DNA of 64,000 nt from contig CAXXSC010000008.1 of NCBI GenBank assembly GCA_963668435.2, positions 558,001 through 622,000 of the forward strand, given 5' to 3'. The notes beneath the pieces were generated by a model. It was not told the origin of the DNA, did not search any database, and was given only the letters and a program-made list of their open reading frames with translations. Source of the stretch: G963668435 sp963668435 (GTDB lineage Bacteria > Latescibacterota > Latescibacteria > Latescibacterales > Latescibacteraceae). How positions within the stretch are numbered: position 1 is the stretch's first letter; each line of letters starts with the position of its first letter. Of this stretch, positions 1 through 9,626 are shown piece after piece. The position numbers and the translations under genes are program-made.

Positions 1-178
1 GCATCATGACGTCGAGCAAAATAAGGTCGGGTTTCTTGTCACGAGCGGTCTGAAATCCGTCTCTCCCGTTTGCAGCACCAATTGTCTCAAACTCAGAATC
101 AGCCAGTGAAACAAATACAAGATCTCGAATTTCTTCCGTATCGTCGATGATCAATACTTTTTTCCCATGTTCTTTCAT
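1..178 (-). CDS. Response regulator receiver protein (partial, C-terminus off the window)
   Basis: Only the first 59 codons lie in the window; the gene runs off the left edge. The start ATG is at 178. The visible part is the first half of a CheY-like receiver domain: a hydrophobic beta-1 strand ending in IIDD (acidic pocket), then LLDVMM, whose aspartate is the expected phosphorylation site. It begins five bases after the stop of the preceding receiver gene, so it is probably co-transcribed with the HD-GYP and receiver genes upstream. Whether an output domain follows cannot be seen. Confidence 0.85.
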   Translation of the reverse strand, partial: MKEHGKKVLIIDDTEEIRDLVFVSLADSEFETIGAANGRDGFQTARDKKPDLILLDVMM

Positions 179-182
179 GATT

Positions 183-587
183 TTATCCTTCAGCCGTGTC
201 TAGTAATTGACTGACTTTTAACGCAAGCTCGTTTGGACTGAACGGCTTTGTCATGAAAAGATCGGCTTTAGTGCTGGACAGAATTTTCTGGGGATTTGAT
301 GTTGGTTTTGCGGTTAAAAATATTATCGGAATATCTTTCGTTTTATCATTTTGCCGCAGCATCTTACAAGTCATGAATCCGTCAATGTATGGCATCATAA
401 CATCGAGAATTATTAAATCAGGCAGAATTGCAGTTGCCAGTTCATAGCCTTTCTCGCCATTTTCAACAGTATAAATACTATAGTTATAATCTTTCAATGC
501 TGAAGTGATAAGCTCCAGAATCACTGGATTGTCATCAACTGCAAGAATGGTTTTCACGTCAGTATCCTTCATCGAGAAATTTATCAA
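183..587 (-). CDS. Single-domain response regulator (CheY-like)
   Basis: A 134-residue stand-alone receiver. The acidic pair DD (18-19) and phospho-acceptor D62 in LDVMMP are present, as are a switch Thr (FLTAK) and the conserved lysine in TKPFSP. There is no output domain, so it should act by protein contact, for example as a phosphorelay intermediate or in controlling the adjacent HD-GYP protein. The ATG at 587 overlaps the HD-GYP stop by four bases (ATGA), typical of translational coupling. An alternative start at MKDTD (572) is possible. Confidence 0.9.
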   Translation of the reverse strand: MINFSMKDTDVKTILAVDDNPVILELITSALKDYNYSIYTVENGEKGYELATAILPDLIILDVMMPYIDGFMTCKMLRQNDKTKDIPIIFLTAKPTSNPQKILSSTKADLFMTKPFSPNELALKVSQLLDTAEG

Positions 588-1285
588 GCTACTATCTCTT
601 CAAAAAAGTCCAAAAAAACATCGACGACTTCCGGATCGAAATGCTTTTCACGTTCATTGATTATATAATCAATAGCAAAGTCGTCACTGAAGGCTTCTTT
701 GTAAGGGCGTTCCGTTGTCAACGCATCATAAACATCAGCTAGCGCGACAATTCGGGCGCCAATTGGAATCTTGATTTCCGTCAATCCCTTCGGGTAACCC
801 AAACCATCCCAGCGCTCGTGATGAGACATGGCGATTTCTTGTGAAAGACATAAAATATCCGACTTGGAGTTTGAAAGCAGTTTAGCTCCAATCGTGCAGT
901 GTTGTTTAATAATTGCATATTCCATCTCAGTCAGTTTTGCTTCTTTCAGGAGTATATTGTCCGGTATTCCAATCTTTCCGATATCGTGCATCGGCGCTGC
1001 AAACATCAGGTGTTGTATCATTTTCTGGGGTAAATTCAGTTTACCTGCAATGGCTACACTGAAACGGCTTATTCGTGCGATATGTTCACCGGTCCCTCTA
1101 TCCCGGTACTCTGCTGCCATGACAAGCCTCAGGACAGTATCGAGATATGCGTCCTGCAATTCCAAGTTGGCCCGTTCCAGATCGACAATTGTGTTCTTGA
1201 GATCCTTCGCATATTCGATTGACTGCTTTAAAAGCATATTTTTCAATGAGGTCAGGTTCTCAATTTCAACTGAATAATCGTCCAT
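584..1285 (-). CDS. HD-GYP domain cyclic-di-GMP phosphodiesterase
   Basis: The protein has 233 residues: an N-terminal coiled-coil stretch (about 1-50) followed by an HD-GYP domain. Metal-binding HD is at 100-101 (MHDIGKIGIPD), the HHERWDG motif is near 155-161 and the GYP triad is at 163-165. HD-GYP proteins hydrolyse c-di-GMP, and all signature residues are intact. It has no receiver of its own but is flanked by two single-domain receivers, one overlapping its stop codon by four bases, so a receiver encoded in trans may control it. It is the clearest enzymatic output of the whole signalling block. The start ATG is preceded by AGGATGG. Confidence 0.92.
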   Translation of the reverse strand: MDDYSVEIENLTSLKNMLLKQSIEYAKDLKNTIVDLERANLELQDAYLDTVLRLVMAAEYRDRGTGEHIARISRFSVAIAGKLNLPQKMIQHLMFAAPMHDIGKIGIPDNILLKEAKLTEMEYAIIKQHCTIGAKLLSNSKSDILCLSQEIAMSHHERWDGLGYPKGLTEIKIPIGARIVALADVYDALTTERPYKEAFSDDFAIDYIINEREKHFDPEVVDVFLDFFEEIVA

Positions 1286-1300
1286 GCCGCCATCCTAAAA

Positions 1301-1669
1301 CTATGATTTTAACATTTCTTCAACCTTGGAAATCAATTGTATCGGGCTGAATGGCTTTGTGAAATAATCATTGGCGCCTGCTGCTTTTCCCTTGAGTATG
1401 TCGTCTTTCTGGCCTTTAGCCGTAAGCATTATTATTTTCGTATTCTCTATACCATCCGTTTGACGAATTCTACTGACAGCTTCTAGGCCGTTTATTTCAC
1501 CAGGCATCATTACATCCATCAGAATTAGATCAGGATGTTCCTTTTTTGTGAGCTCAACAGCATCCAAACCATTATGACACTGATATATCAGGTAATCGCT
1601 GCCATCCAGTGTTACGTTCACAAGTTCCCGAACTTCTACCTGATCATCAACTATAAGAATCTTTTTCAT
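1301..1669 (-). CDS. Single-domain response regulator (CheY-like)
   Basis: A 122-residue receiver with VDD at 7-9, phospho-acceptor D52 in LMDVMMP, LTAK and the conserved lysine in FTKPFSP. No output domain is present. It starts at an ATG with AGGAG five to six bases upstream. It lies 14 bases downstream of the large hybrid kinase and 15 bases upstream of the HD-GYP gene, so it is the likely carrier of phosphoryl groups between them. The partner assignment is inference from gene order. Confidence 0.92.
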   Translation of the reverse strand: MKKILIVDDQVEVRELVNVTLDGSDYLIYQCHNGLDAVELTKKEHPDLILMDVMMPGEINGLEAVSRIRQTDGIENTKIIMLTAKGQKDDILKGKAAGANDYFTKPFSPIQLISKVEEMLKS

Positions 1670-1683
1670 TGTTTTCTCCTGTA

Positions 1684-4600
1684 TTAAACGTTTTGCGGCA
1701 GCGTGAACATGACATCCGTACCTTTACCGGGAACACTTTTCACCAGAATATTCCCACCATGAGCTTCAATTATATATTTGACAATACTCATACCAAGGCC
1801 CGTACCCTCAATCGCGGTATCGGAGGCATCAACACGGTAAAACTTGTCAAAAACTTTTTCAACCTGTGCTTTTGTCATGCCGAGCCCTTTATCAGACACC
1901 GTCATATGGTAATTGTCACCTTTCATCAGGCCTTTAATTGATATTTCTCCCCCGTTGGGAGAGTACTTAACCGCATTACTGACAAGATTCTTCAATACAC
2001 GTTCGATTTTCTCAGAATCGCCGTAGATTTCAGGATTGTCGTTTGTTGCGATTGTGAAAGTATGCTTTTCGGACTGATCTTTGAAGACCGACACGACCTG
2101 TTCTGCAAGTTCCGATATGTTGAACTTCGTTCTATTCAATTCAAAACCGCGGCCCGACTCTATGCGTGAGATATCGAGCAAGTCACCGATTATCTTGGCA
2201 AGCTTGACAGACTGGGTGTTGATATACTGCAGGTATTTGTTTTTGTTTTCTGTTTTGAGATTGTCACGGGTCAAAAGTATTTCTGAAAAGCCCATGATTG
2301 AGGTCAAGGGGGTTCTCAGCTCATGAGCCGCAGTCGAGATAAATTCCGTTTTCATCCGGTCGACTTCGCGCTCGTGAGTAACATCGTGGAGAATTGTCAC
2401 TATACCGTTTTCATCGCCTTCTCTATCGAAAATCTTCGATATGCGCGCTTCGAGAATCCTGTCTTCTCCTCCCCGGCTGTCAGCGACTGTAAAGTCGACT
2501 TTCTGAAAAGCCTGAAGCGTTTCCAGTGACTGTAGCAAGTTATTATTCATTTCACCTTTCGGGAGTGCATAGCCAATCGGACGGTTTATGACCTCACTGA
2601 ATCGAATCCCGAGAAGTTCTTCGGCGGAATTATTCATAAGAATAACATTATTATATTTATCGGTTACAAGCATGCCATCTGCAACGGATTTCAAAATTAC
2701 ATCGATTCTGTCTCGCGCTTCTCTCGTATCATACAGAGAACGTTTCAGCTCATTAGTTCTTTTTTCAACCATGAGCTCGAGGTTTTTTGAGTATTCTTCC
2801 AGTTGTTCTTCTTCCTGGAACCGCTGGATGGCCAATGCAAAGAGCTCATTCAGCCGCATGATCGCGTCCAGTTGAATATCGGTATATCCGTTTGGAGAAT
2901 TTGCGACTGCAATCTGCCCGACCAGCGAGTCCCCAATAAGCGTGGGAGTGGAGAGAAAATTCTTGAGCGCAATATGCCCCTTGGGAATACCAGTGGAGGC
3001 AGAATGCTTTTTCGGATCATTGGTATAAATCGGTCTGCGGGTATTGAGTACATGGCCGAATAAGGCCGGATAACTTCCATCTTCGCTTTTTGAAAATTCT
3101 ATTGTCTGTTCCTCGGCAGAAATCTTGCACTGATCCATCATTTTTGAAAAGGTATGTACAACGAGATTGCCCGTCCTCTGATCAATTGTGCCCACATAGC
3201 CATACTCGCTGCCGGTCAGTTGCCTGGAGCTTTCTAATACTGTATTGGAAACTTCATCGATTTTTATTTCAGTGTCTATCAAGGCGTGCGAAAGCTTGGC
3301 CAGAGCCGTATTCACGTCAAGTTCCCATTGCAGCGCTTCTTCAGCGACTTTTCTCTCACTGAGGTCCAGATGGGTGCCCACCATTCTCAATGGATCACCT
3401 GAATCGCTCCGAGCGACCACTTTACCGCGGCCCTGTATCCATTTCCATGCTCCGTTTTTTGTCTTCAGGCGGAAATCAACCATGTAAAAAGCTGTTTCCT
3501 GCTTGAAATGACGCTCCAGTTCCTTAAAAGTAGATTCTTTGTCGTCGGGATGCAGCAATTCACCCCAGGTCTTTGAGCTTGGAGGAAGTTCTTTTACTGT
3601 GTAGCCTATCATGCCGGCCCAGCGTTCATCGATGATAAGAACATCGTTGGCTATATCCCAGTCCCACAATCCAAGATCTGCCCCGGAAACAGCCAGTTCG
3701 AGGCGCTGCTCGCTTTCCCTTAGAGCTTTTTCAGATTGCTTCCAGCCTGCTATATCGACAAAACTGTCAACGATGAAGTCTTTCCCACGCATTTTTATTG
3801 AAACAACTGTTTTCAAAACTGGAATTTTTTTACCATTAGCCTTAATTAAAACACGTTCTGAGTTTTCAATCTGTTGGCCAAGATCGGTGATGGGACACTT
3901 AGCAGTTTCAGCAGGACACATATAAGAATGACAGACTTTACCAAGTATATCTTTTCTAGCATCACCGATCATTTGCTCAGCCATGGGATTGACATCGATT
4001 ATTTTGTGAGTTTCGGGTTCAATTATAACTATTCCCACTTGGAGACTATTCATGATCGTCTGAAGCCGCTCTTCACTTTCCTTTAAGTAATTTTCCGCTT
4101 TGATTCGTTCTGTTATATCCGTAACGACAAGGGATAGTTTTTTGAATTCTTCTTTAGATTTCGGTATTTTAATGGAAATCATCACATTGATAAGTCTGCC
4201 GTCAATTTTTTTATTTACACCGTCTTTTTCAAAGAAATCAGCGCCCTCAAAAACAGCTCCCATGAGATATTTAAACCACTCGATAGTCTCAGGTGTAAGA
4301 TGTTCACCATAGGGAACTAGAAGCTCTTCTTTGGAAGTCGCCCCATACATTTTCAATGTTGTTTCATTTACATCAAGCTTCCTGCTTGACTTGATTGCGT
4401 CTTCAACTAATTCCTTATGTTTATCGAGATAATCTCTGATATTTTCAATTTTTTTATCACGTAAATCATCAACAATCTCTTTCAGCCTGCTGAAATCCTC
4501 TTCCCATATTGAAACTGCAGCATTGTTGAATATCTGTCTGTAACGTTTTTCACTTTCTTTTAAAGTATTTTCGATCTTTATCCGTTTGCTCAGTTCCTTC

Positions 4601-5028
4601 TGTACTTCTTCATATAACTGTTTGTTTTCAAGAATAAGGCTTTGTTTCGCTAATGAGTCAGATAATGTTACCAGAAGCTTATCAATATCAATTGGTTTGA
4701 TTACATAACCTGAAGCACCGAGGTTCAGAGACTTGACCGCGTTTTCAAGTGAAGCGTTTCCGGTCACCATGATGACAACCATATCAGGTCGCAGTTCTTT
4801 CATTTGGGGCAATAAATCGATACCCTGGACATCGGGAAGCATAATATCGAGGAGGGCCACATGAAAAAATTCTTCTTTGAGCGCATCGAGCGCTTCTTTC
4901 CCCGTTTTAACACCTACGACATTATACTTCTTTCGTTTCAGAACAAAGGAAAGCGATTTCTGAGATGCCTGATCGTCATCGATCAACAGTATCTTTTTTT
5001 CTGCCTCTACTATTTTTTCTTCACTCAT
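1684..5028 (-). CDS. Receiver-PAS-PAS-PAS-GAF-PAS histidine kinase
   Basis: A large cytoplasmic sensor kinase of 1114 residues. Domains in order: N-terminal receiver (IDDD pocket, LLDIMLPD phospho-site), three PAS domains, a GAF domain around the middle (residues roughly 540-700), a coiled coil, a fourth PAS, HisKA with the phospho-histidine near residue 902 (AAHELRTP), and HATPase_c with N box (NLVSNAVKYSP), G1 (DKGLGM) and G2 (GTGLGMS). The second PAS carries a cysteine cluster (C-x4-C-x6-C). I chose the ATG with GAGG upstream; a TTG seven codons earlier is in frame. There is no transmembrane segment. With its receiver at the front it can accept a phosphoryl group from another kinase of the cluster. 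Confidence 0.9.
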   Translation of the reverse strand: MSEEKIVEAEKKILLIDDDQASQKSLSFVLKRKKYNVVGVKTGKEALDALKEEFFHVALLDIMLPDVQGIDLLPQMKELRPDMVVIMVTGNASLENAVKSLNLGASGYVIKPIDIDKLLVTLSDSLAKQSLILENKQLYEEVQKELSKRIKIENTLKESEKRYRQIFNNAAVSIWEEDFSRLKEIVDDLRDKKIENIRDYLDKHKELVEDAIKSSRKLDVNETTLKMYGATSKEELLVPYGEHLTPETIEWFKYLMGAVFEGADFFEKDGVNKKIDGRLINVMISIKIPKSKEEFKKLSLVVTDITERIKAENYLKESEERLQTIMNSLQVGIVIIEPETHKIIDVNPMAEQMIGDARKDILGKVCHSYMCPAETAKCPITDLGQQIENSERVLIKANGKKIPVLKTVVSIKMRGKDFIVDSFVDIAGWKQSEKALRESEQRLELAVSGADLGLWDWDIANDVLIIDERWAGMIGYTVKELPPSSKTWGELLHPDDKESTFKELERHFKQETAFYMVDFRLKTKNGAWKWIQGRGKVVARSDSGDPLRMVGTHLDLSERKVAEEALQWELDVNTALAKLSHALIDTEIKIDEVSNTVLESSRQLTGSEYGYVGTIDQRTGNLVVHTFSKMMDQCKISAEEQTIEFSKSEDGSYPALFGHVLNTRRPIYTNDPKKHSASTGIPKGHIALKNFLSTPTLIGDSLVGQIAVANSPNGYTDIQLDAIMRLNELFALAIQRFQEEEQLEEYSKNLELMVEKRTNELKRSLYDTREARDRIDVILKSVADGMLVTDKYNNVILMNNSAEELLGIRFSEVINRPIGYALPKGEMNNNLLQSLETLQAFQKVDFTVADSRGGEDRILEARISKIFDREGDENGIVTILHDVTHEREVDRMKTEFISTAAHELRTPLTSIMGFSEILLTRDNLKTENKNKYLQYINTQSVKLAKIIGDLLDISRIESGRGFELNRTKFNISELAEQVVSVFKDQSEKHTFTIATNDNPEIYGDSEKIERVLKNLVSNAVKYSPNGGEISIKGLMKGDNYHMTVSDKGLGMTKAQVEKVFDKFYRVDASDTAIEGTGLGMSIVKYIIEAHGGNILVKSVPGKGTDVMFTLPQNV

Positions 5029-5057
5029 ACTGAACCTCGATTTCGTCAATCAGGTTG

Positions 5058-5792
5058 TTAAACTGCCAGTGACGTTTTCACAATATTCAATACATCAATC
5101 ATTTGAAAGGGCTTATACAGGCAGGTAAACGCGCCGCTAGAAATTGCTTCATCGATAAACGACTGCATTTCATTTTTATATCCGGTCATTAGAATAAATG
5201 AAGCTGATGGATCGATTTTTTTTAATTCCTTATAGGTTTGATTCCCATCCATACCAGGCATTTTCATATCAATCATGTAGAGGTTATAGTTAGTTTTTTT
5301 CCCTTTCTCAATAGCCTCAAGTCCGGAGTTGGCGCAATCAACAGTGTATCCGTCTTTTCTCAGTATTCTGCTTATAAGAGCATTGATTGAGTTGTCATCA
5401 TCGACAACCAGGACATTTTCGCATTTTTTCCCCTGTTCGAAGTCATTTATGATCTGAAGGACCTGGTCTATATCAAGCGGCTTATACAAAACACCGAATG
5501 CGCCTTCCATAATTGCTTCATTGATTTTATCTTCAACTGCATAAGCTGTCGTCATAATGACAATGGCATCTGTATCAATTTCCTTTATTCTTTTATAAGC
5601 TTCCACACCATCAAGCAAAGGCATTTTTATATCCATCAAGATGAAATCGTAATGATCCTGTCTGACTGTATCAATTGCCTCATAACCGTTTTTGGCCGTG
5701 TTTACAATGAAGCCTTTCTTGCTTAAAATCATGTCCATAGTCCTGCTCAGGCTGGGATCATCGTCAACTGTCAGAATTTTTGAATTATTCAT
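5058..5792 (-). CDS. Tandem double-receiver protein (REC-REC)
   Basis: The 244 residues are two complete receiver domains. The first has VDDD and LMDIKMPLLDG; the second has VVDDD and MIDMKMPGMDG. Both have the conserved lysine in YKP. No DNA-binding or enzymatic output is attached, so it looks like a two-input phosphate sink or a relay between the kinases on either side. The chosen start has GGAG nine bases upstream; an in-frame ATG at 5807 lies further inside the upstream kinase. The gene overlaps the kinase stop by eight bases, indicating coupling. Confidence 0.88.
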   Translation of the reverse strand: MNNSKILTVDDDPSLSRTMDMILSKKGFIVNTAKNGYEAIDTVRQDHYDFILMDIKMPLLDGVEAYKRIKEIDTDAIVIMTTAYAVEDKINEAIMEGAFGVLYKPLDIDQVLQIINDFEQGKKCENVLVVDDDNSINALISRILRKDGYTVDCANSGLEAIEKGKKTNYNLYMIDMKMPGMDGNQTYKELKKIDPSASFILMTGYKNEMQSFIDEAISSGAFTCLYKPFQMIDVLNIVKTSLAV

Positions 5793-6972
5793 CGGCAATA
5801 TCTCCATTCTGACATAGTGGAAGTTTTATTAAGAATCTACAGCCTTTACCTGATTCACTTTCTATATCAATGCTACCGTTGTGACGTTCGATCAGGCTTT
5901 TAACAATCGAAAGACCGAGCCCCACACCCTTGGATTTTGTCGTAACCAGAGGCTCAAATATTGTATTGATTTTGTCCTTGGGTATCCCTGGACCTGTATC
6001 GGCGACTATTATCTCAATCATGTCAGTTTCTTTTGAGTACAACGACGAAATTGTGATGCCTCCTTCCCCCTGCATTGCCTGTTGAGCATTTTTGATCAGG
6101 TTAACCAGGACTCTCTGTATTTGGAATGGATCAGCATCGAATTCAGGCAGTTCTTCAGATACTTTTATCTCAACGGAGACAGAATCAGCAATTTTAGCCT
6201 GCTGCACAGCCTTATCAATACAGTCTTGAACAACGCATTTCTGGAATTCTGGCGGGCGGGGACGAGCGAAGTCGAGAAGTGTGCGAAGAATATTATCAGC
6301 GTTTTCAACTTCGGAGTTAAGGATTTCCAATGATTCTCTGATATCTGGATCCGGATCTTCAAGCGCCATATTCAGGAAGTAAACGGTATTTTTGATCGCG
6401 CCTATTGGATTGCGAAGGTCGTGCCCCACTCCTCCGGCCAGTTGCCCAATGAGTGCAAGTTTTTCGTGCCGATGCAGTTTTTCCTGCACTTCGGTCAAAT
6501 CACTGCTTTTTGTTTCAATTGTCTCCTGAAGATTATCCATATATTCGAGCAGTTTTTTTTCAATACTTATTCTGTGGTAATATTGAGATAATTGTAAACT
6601 AACTGCATCCAGCATTTTCCTCTCATACTCAAGGAACGGGCCTTCATGCTTCTCCGGTCTTTCCTCACTGTATGACAGTTCGATAATACCTTTTGTCTTG
6701 TCATTTATCTGTATTTTGGCACTTTGCATCCATGGGGTTTTATTAAAATGCTCACTCTGGAATTCCATTGAATCGAGAGATATGTGAGCGGACGCAATAT
6801 CAGAATGAGTCCAGAACATTGGAAGTCTCTGAACAATTTGTTGAAAGACATTATCAGGTGTCTTTTCGGGATCGTTCAATATATTCATGATTGTGTAAAG
6901 GCACTCCAGCTCCTTGAGGCGTTCACTCAAAACGATCGAAACACGATGCAGTTCTTTATTGTTTGTCTTCAT
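5785..6972 (-). CDS. GAF-like sensor histidine kinase (NtrB-type core)
   Basis: A soluble kinase of 395 residues. A degenerate GAF-like input covers roughly residues 15-150, followed by a short coiled coil, HisKA with H184 in GVGHDLRNP, and HATPase_c (NLIKNAQQAM, DTGPGIP, GVGLGLSIV). The GHDLRNP form and FARP downstream resemble NtrB/PAS-type kinases. It has no membrane segments. The input segment resembles the middle of the PAS-STAS protein at 13670-15328 (shared ECLYTI and ERKMLDAV-like motifs), which suggests both read related signals. It is followed with overlap by the double receiver. Confidence 0.88.
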   Translation of the reverse strand: MKTNNKELHRVSIVLSERLKELECLYTIMNILNDPEKTPDNVFQQIVQRLPMFWTHSDIASAHISLDSMEFQSEHFNKTPWMQSAKIQINDKTKGIIELSYSEERPEKHEGPFLEYERKMLDAVSLQLSQYYHRISIEKKLLEYMDNLQETIETKSSDLTEVQEKLHRHEKLALIGQLAGGVGHDLRNPIGAIKNTVYFLNMALEDPDPDIRESLEILNSEVENADNILRTLLDFARPRPPEFQKCVVQDCIDKAVQQAKIADSVSVEIKVSEELPEFDADPFQIQRVLVNLIKNAQQAMQGEGGITISSLYSKETDMIEIIVADTGPGIPKDKINTIFEPLVTTKSKGVGLGLSIVKSLIERHNGSIDIESESGKGCRFLIKLPLCQNGDIADE

Positions 6973-7049
6973 GATTAACCCGACTGTCGTTTGATTGAAA
7001 AAGCTTTCTTTTACGTTTTATTTCGAAAAATCTGAAATAAGTCCTCTTA

Positions 7050-9152
7050 TCAGGTAAGTTTGACTTTCTCGCTAACAGTAGGTAATGTGATGGTTGTTGT
7101 CGTTCCAACGCTTTCATCACTGCTAATTTTTATTCTGCCGCCGTGTTTTTCGATCAGATTTCTTGATATTGTCAAACCCAGGCCGATGCCTTTGGCTTTC
7201 GTTGTGTAGAGCGGTTCGAAAAGCTGATCCAATTTATCGTCAGGAATCCCGTTACCGCTGTTCTTGAATATTAGGGCTATTTCATTTTCGGCTACCTCCG
7301 TACTTATTGACAAATCACCGCCTTCCGGGATAGCCTGAATTGAATTTGTAATAATACTGTCGAGAACTCGAGATAATTGCACTTGATCCGCATATATGAT
7401 TGTCTCGCTGTCGCAGAAATTCAAGGTAGCATTGATTGCCTGTGGAATATTATACTGCGATATAAAGCGCTGCAAAAATGCATGAATGTCGACATTGACC
7501 ATAAAAGGTTGGCGGGGCTGGGCAAAGTCCTGGAGAGTTGTTAAAATATACTTCGCATTTTCAGTCTCGTTTTCAATAATGGAAATCGATTCCTGAAGGT
7601 CATCCGGCAAAGTGTCACTTTCCATTTTCATGAAATATGCTGCATTTTTTATCGCACCCAGGGGATTTAGAAGCTCATGGCTAACTCCTCCGGCAAGCTC
7701 CCCGATAGCAGCTAACATCTCCTTTTGCATAAGCTGTTTCTGCGTTTCCCGCAGTTCCCGTGTACGTTCCTCCACCATACTCTCAAGACGTTCCGAATAT
7801 TCAGTCAATTTTTCATTTATCTTTATGCGTTCCAGAGCGATACCAATTGAAGTGCTGATACCCTCGAAAAAGGTTATCATATTCTCGCTGAAGAAGTTTT
7901 TCTTTATATCATTGAGCTGAAGTAATCCGATTATGGAACCGTTTGAGCGTAATGGTATCAGTGCCAGCGATTCATATCCTTCGCTGTTGCATCGATTAGA
8001 CTCTATACTCGTTTGAATTTCTCCTGTGCTCTCGGCAAGCAAGTCTGATATACTGTTTGTCCAGAAACTTCCATACAGTGTGAAAAACGGTAAGGAGGGA
8101 TTGATACTCCCGGAAAGAACAGCACCGCACATGCATCTCATACTCGGTTGTCCCTGATGGTTCAGAATTGTATCATTGTCTCTATCCCGCTCGCAGAGAT
8201 GGGATTCTCCTTCGACAAAACTGTTTGAAAATCCATCACTATAGTAATATGGGTAATCGTCATTTTCTTGAATACGTATTCCGACCGCGTCTATGTTGAT
8301 CTCCTGCTTTATCAAATCTACAATTTCCATTATCGCATTTTTACCTGAAGTCTGTTTATTCAGAAGCGACAAAACTGTTTTTGACATTCGCTCCCTCATT
8401 TCAAACTCGTTTCTCTCGGTAATATCTTTCCCAATAACAGATATACCGTCTGCAGAGGGATACACATCTATTTCAAGGCAGTATTTTTTGTCGTCTTTTA
8501 TCACCTCATTGAGAAAATGCTGTTTTTTACCCGTCTCCAGGGCTTCCATGTATTTTGATACTGTATAGGATCCCTTCAAATTCAAAAAAAGATCAAAGAG
8601 AGACTTTCCTACCACGGTTTCCTTAGAAACTCCAGTAAATTCTTCACTTGCCTTATTCCAATAGGTGTATATGAGGTTCTTGTCCAGTGCGAAGAAAATA
8701 TCGGAGATACTGTTTGAGAGCATCCGATATTTATTCTCGCTCTGATGTAATGCCTTTTCTGCCTTACAACGGCTTTTATGCTCTTCAACCTCATCAATAG
8801 CTCGCCGTAATGCCGAGCCGAGCTTGTTCAGGTTGTTCTTCAATACATAATCAGTCGCACCCTTTTTCAGCATTTCCACCGCCCATTCCTCACCCATGGT
8901 GCCGGTTACAAAAATAAACGGAATGAACTGAGCCCTGTTCAATGTCAGTTCAAGTGCTGAAACACCATCGAACGTCGGCAGCTTATTATCTGCAAGTACA
9001 ATCCCCGGTCTGAAAGAATCAAATGCTTGAATAAAATCATCCCGGGTCTCAACACGCAGTGATATGAATTCAACTCCATCTTTTTTGAGACTGTGCTCAA
9101 TGAGTTCGGCGTCTTCGGGTACATCCTCGAGCATTAAAATTCGTAATTTCAT
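7050..9152 (-). CDS. Receiver-PAS-GAF histidine kinase
   Basis: About 700 residues: N-terminal receiver (LEDVPED; phospho-site in LADNKLP), a PAS domain (about 150-260), a GAF-like domain (about 265-460), a coiled coil, HisKA with GGVSHELLNP, and HATPase_c (TNSIQAIPEGG, NSGNGIP, GIGLGLTIS). I chose the ATG at MKLRIL, preceded by GGTGG; upstream ATG (9164) and TTG codons are also in frame. The kinase core is paralogous to that of the neighbouring 395-residue kinase (shared GAIKN and DFA-PR motifs). It lies directly behind the Rcp1-like receiver, its probable phosphate partner. Confidence 0.88.
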   Translation of the reverse strand: MKLRILMLEDVPEDAELIEHSLKKDGVEFISLRVETRDDFIQAFDSFRPGIVLADNKLPTFDGVSALELTLNRAQFIPFIFVTGTMGEEWAVEMLKKGATDYVLKNNLNKLGSALRRAIDEVEEHKSRCKAEKALHQSENKYRMLSNSISDIFFALDKNLIYTYWNKASEEFTGVSKETVVGKSLFDLFLNLKGSYTVSKYMEALETGKKQHFLNEVIKDDKKYCLEIDVYPSADGISVIGKDITERNEFEMRERMSKTVLSLLNKQTSGKNAIMEIVDLIKQEINIDAVGIRIQENDDYPYYYSDGFSNSFVEGESHLCERDRDNDTILNHQGQPSMRCMCGAVLSGSINPSLPFFTLYGSFWTNSISDLLAESTGEIQTSIESNRCNSEGYESLALIPLRSNGSIIGLLQLNDIKKNFFSENMITFFEGISTSIGIALERIKINEKLTEYSERLESMVEERTRELRETQKQLMQKEMLAAIGELAGGVSHELLNPLGAIKNAAYFMKMESDTLPDDLQESISIIENETENAKYILTTLQDFAQPRQPFMVNVDIHAFLQRFISQYNIPQAINATLNFCDSETIIYADQVQLSRVLDSIITNSIQAIPEGGDLSISTEVAENEIALIFKNSGNGIPDDKLDQLFEPLYTTKAKGIGLGLTISRNLIEKHGGRIKISSDESVGTTTTITLPTVSEKVKLT

Positions 9153-9169
9153 TGCAGCCACCATTCTTA

Positions 9170-9622
9170 TCAACTATTATCGCCGGCAATCCTGTTCATG
9201 ATCAACCAGTAAAAACCAAGATCTGTAATGACTTCAACGAAAGAGTCAAATTCAACCGGTTTGCTGACAAAGCTGTTTACTCCCAGTTTGTAGCTTTCTA
9301 CTATATCCCGGTCGTCTTTCGACGATGTCAATACAACCACAGGCACACACTTTGTACGCTCGTCGTTTTTTAACACCCTCAGGACCTCAAGTCCATCTAC
9401 TTTTGGTAGACGCAGATCAAGCAGGACGACTTTGGGGAGCGTATTTTTGTCCCTGTCCCGGTACTTGCCTTTTGCAAACATGAAATCTAGTGCTTCTGCA
9501 CCATCCTTCACCCAGACTATGTTGTTATCAAGATTGTTTTTTCTGAATGTTCTGATTATCAGTTCTGCATCCGTGGCGTTGTCTTCAACAAGGAGAATCT
9601 CTATCTCTCTATTTTTATCCAT
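9170..9622 (-). CDS. Rcp1-type response regulator
   Basis: A 150-residue single receiver of the cyanobacterial-phytochrome Rcp1 kind: LLVEDN-D at the start, a long loop (FAKGKYRDR), phospho-acceptor D69 in LLDLRLPKVDG, LTSS, and the conserved lysine in SKPVEF. Rcp1 proteins receive phosphate from PAS/phytochrome kinases whose core is like that of the gene just upstream (SVSHDLRTPLRAI). It is four bases downstream of that kinase and overlaps the N-terminal extension of the next one, so the kinase-receiver-kinase order suggests a relay. Confidence 0.9.
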   Translation of the reverse strand: MDKNREIEILLVEDNATDAELIIRTFRKNNLDNNIVWVKDGAEALDFMFAKGKYRDRDKNTLPKVVLLDLRLPKVDGLEVLRVLKNDERTKCVPVVVLTSSKDDRDIVESYKLGVNSFVSKPVEFDSFVEVITDLGFYWLIMNRIAGDNS

Positions 9623-9626
9623 TTTT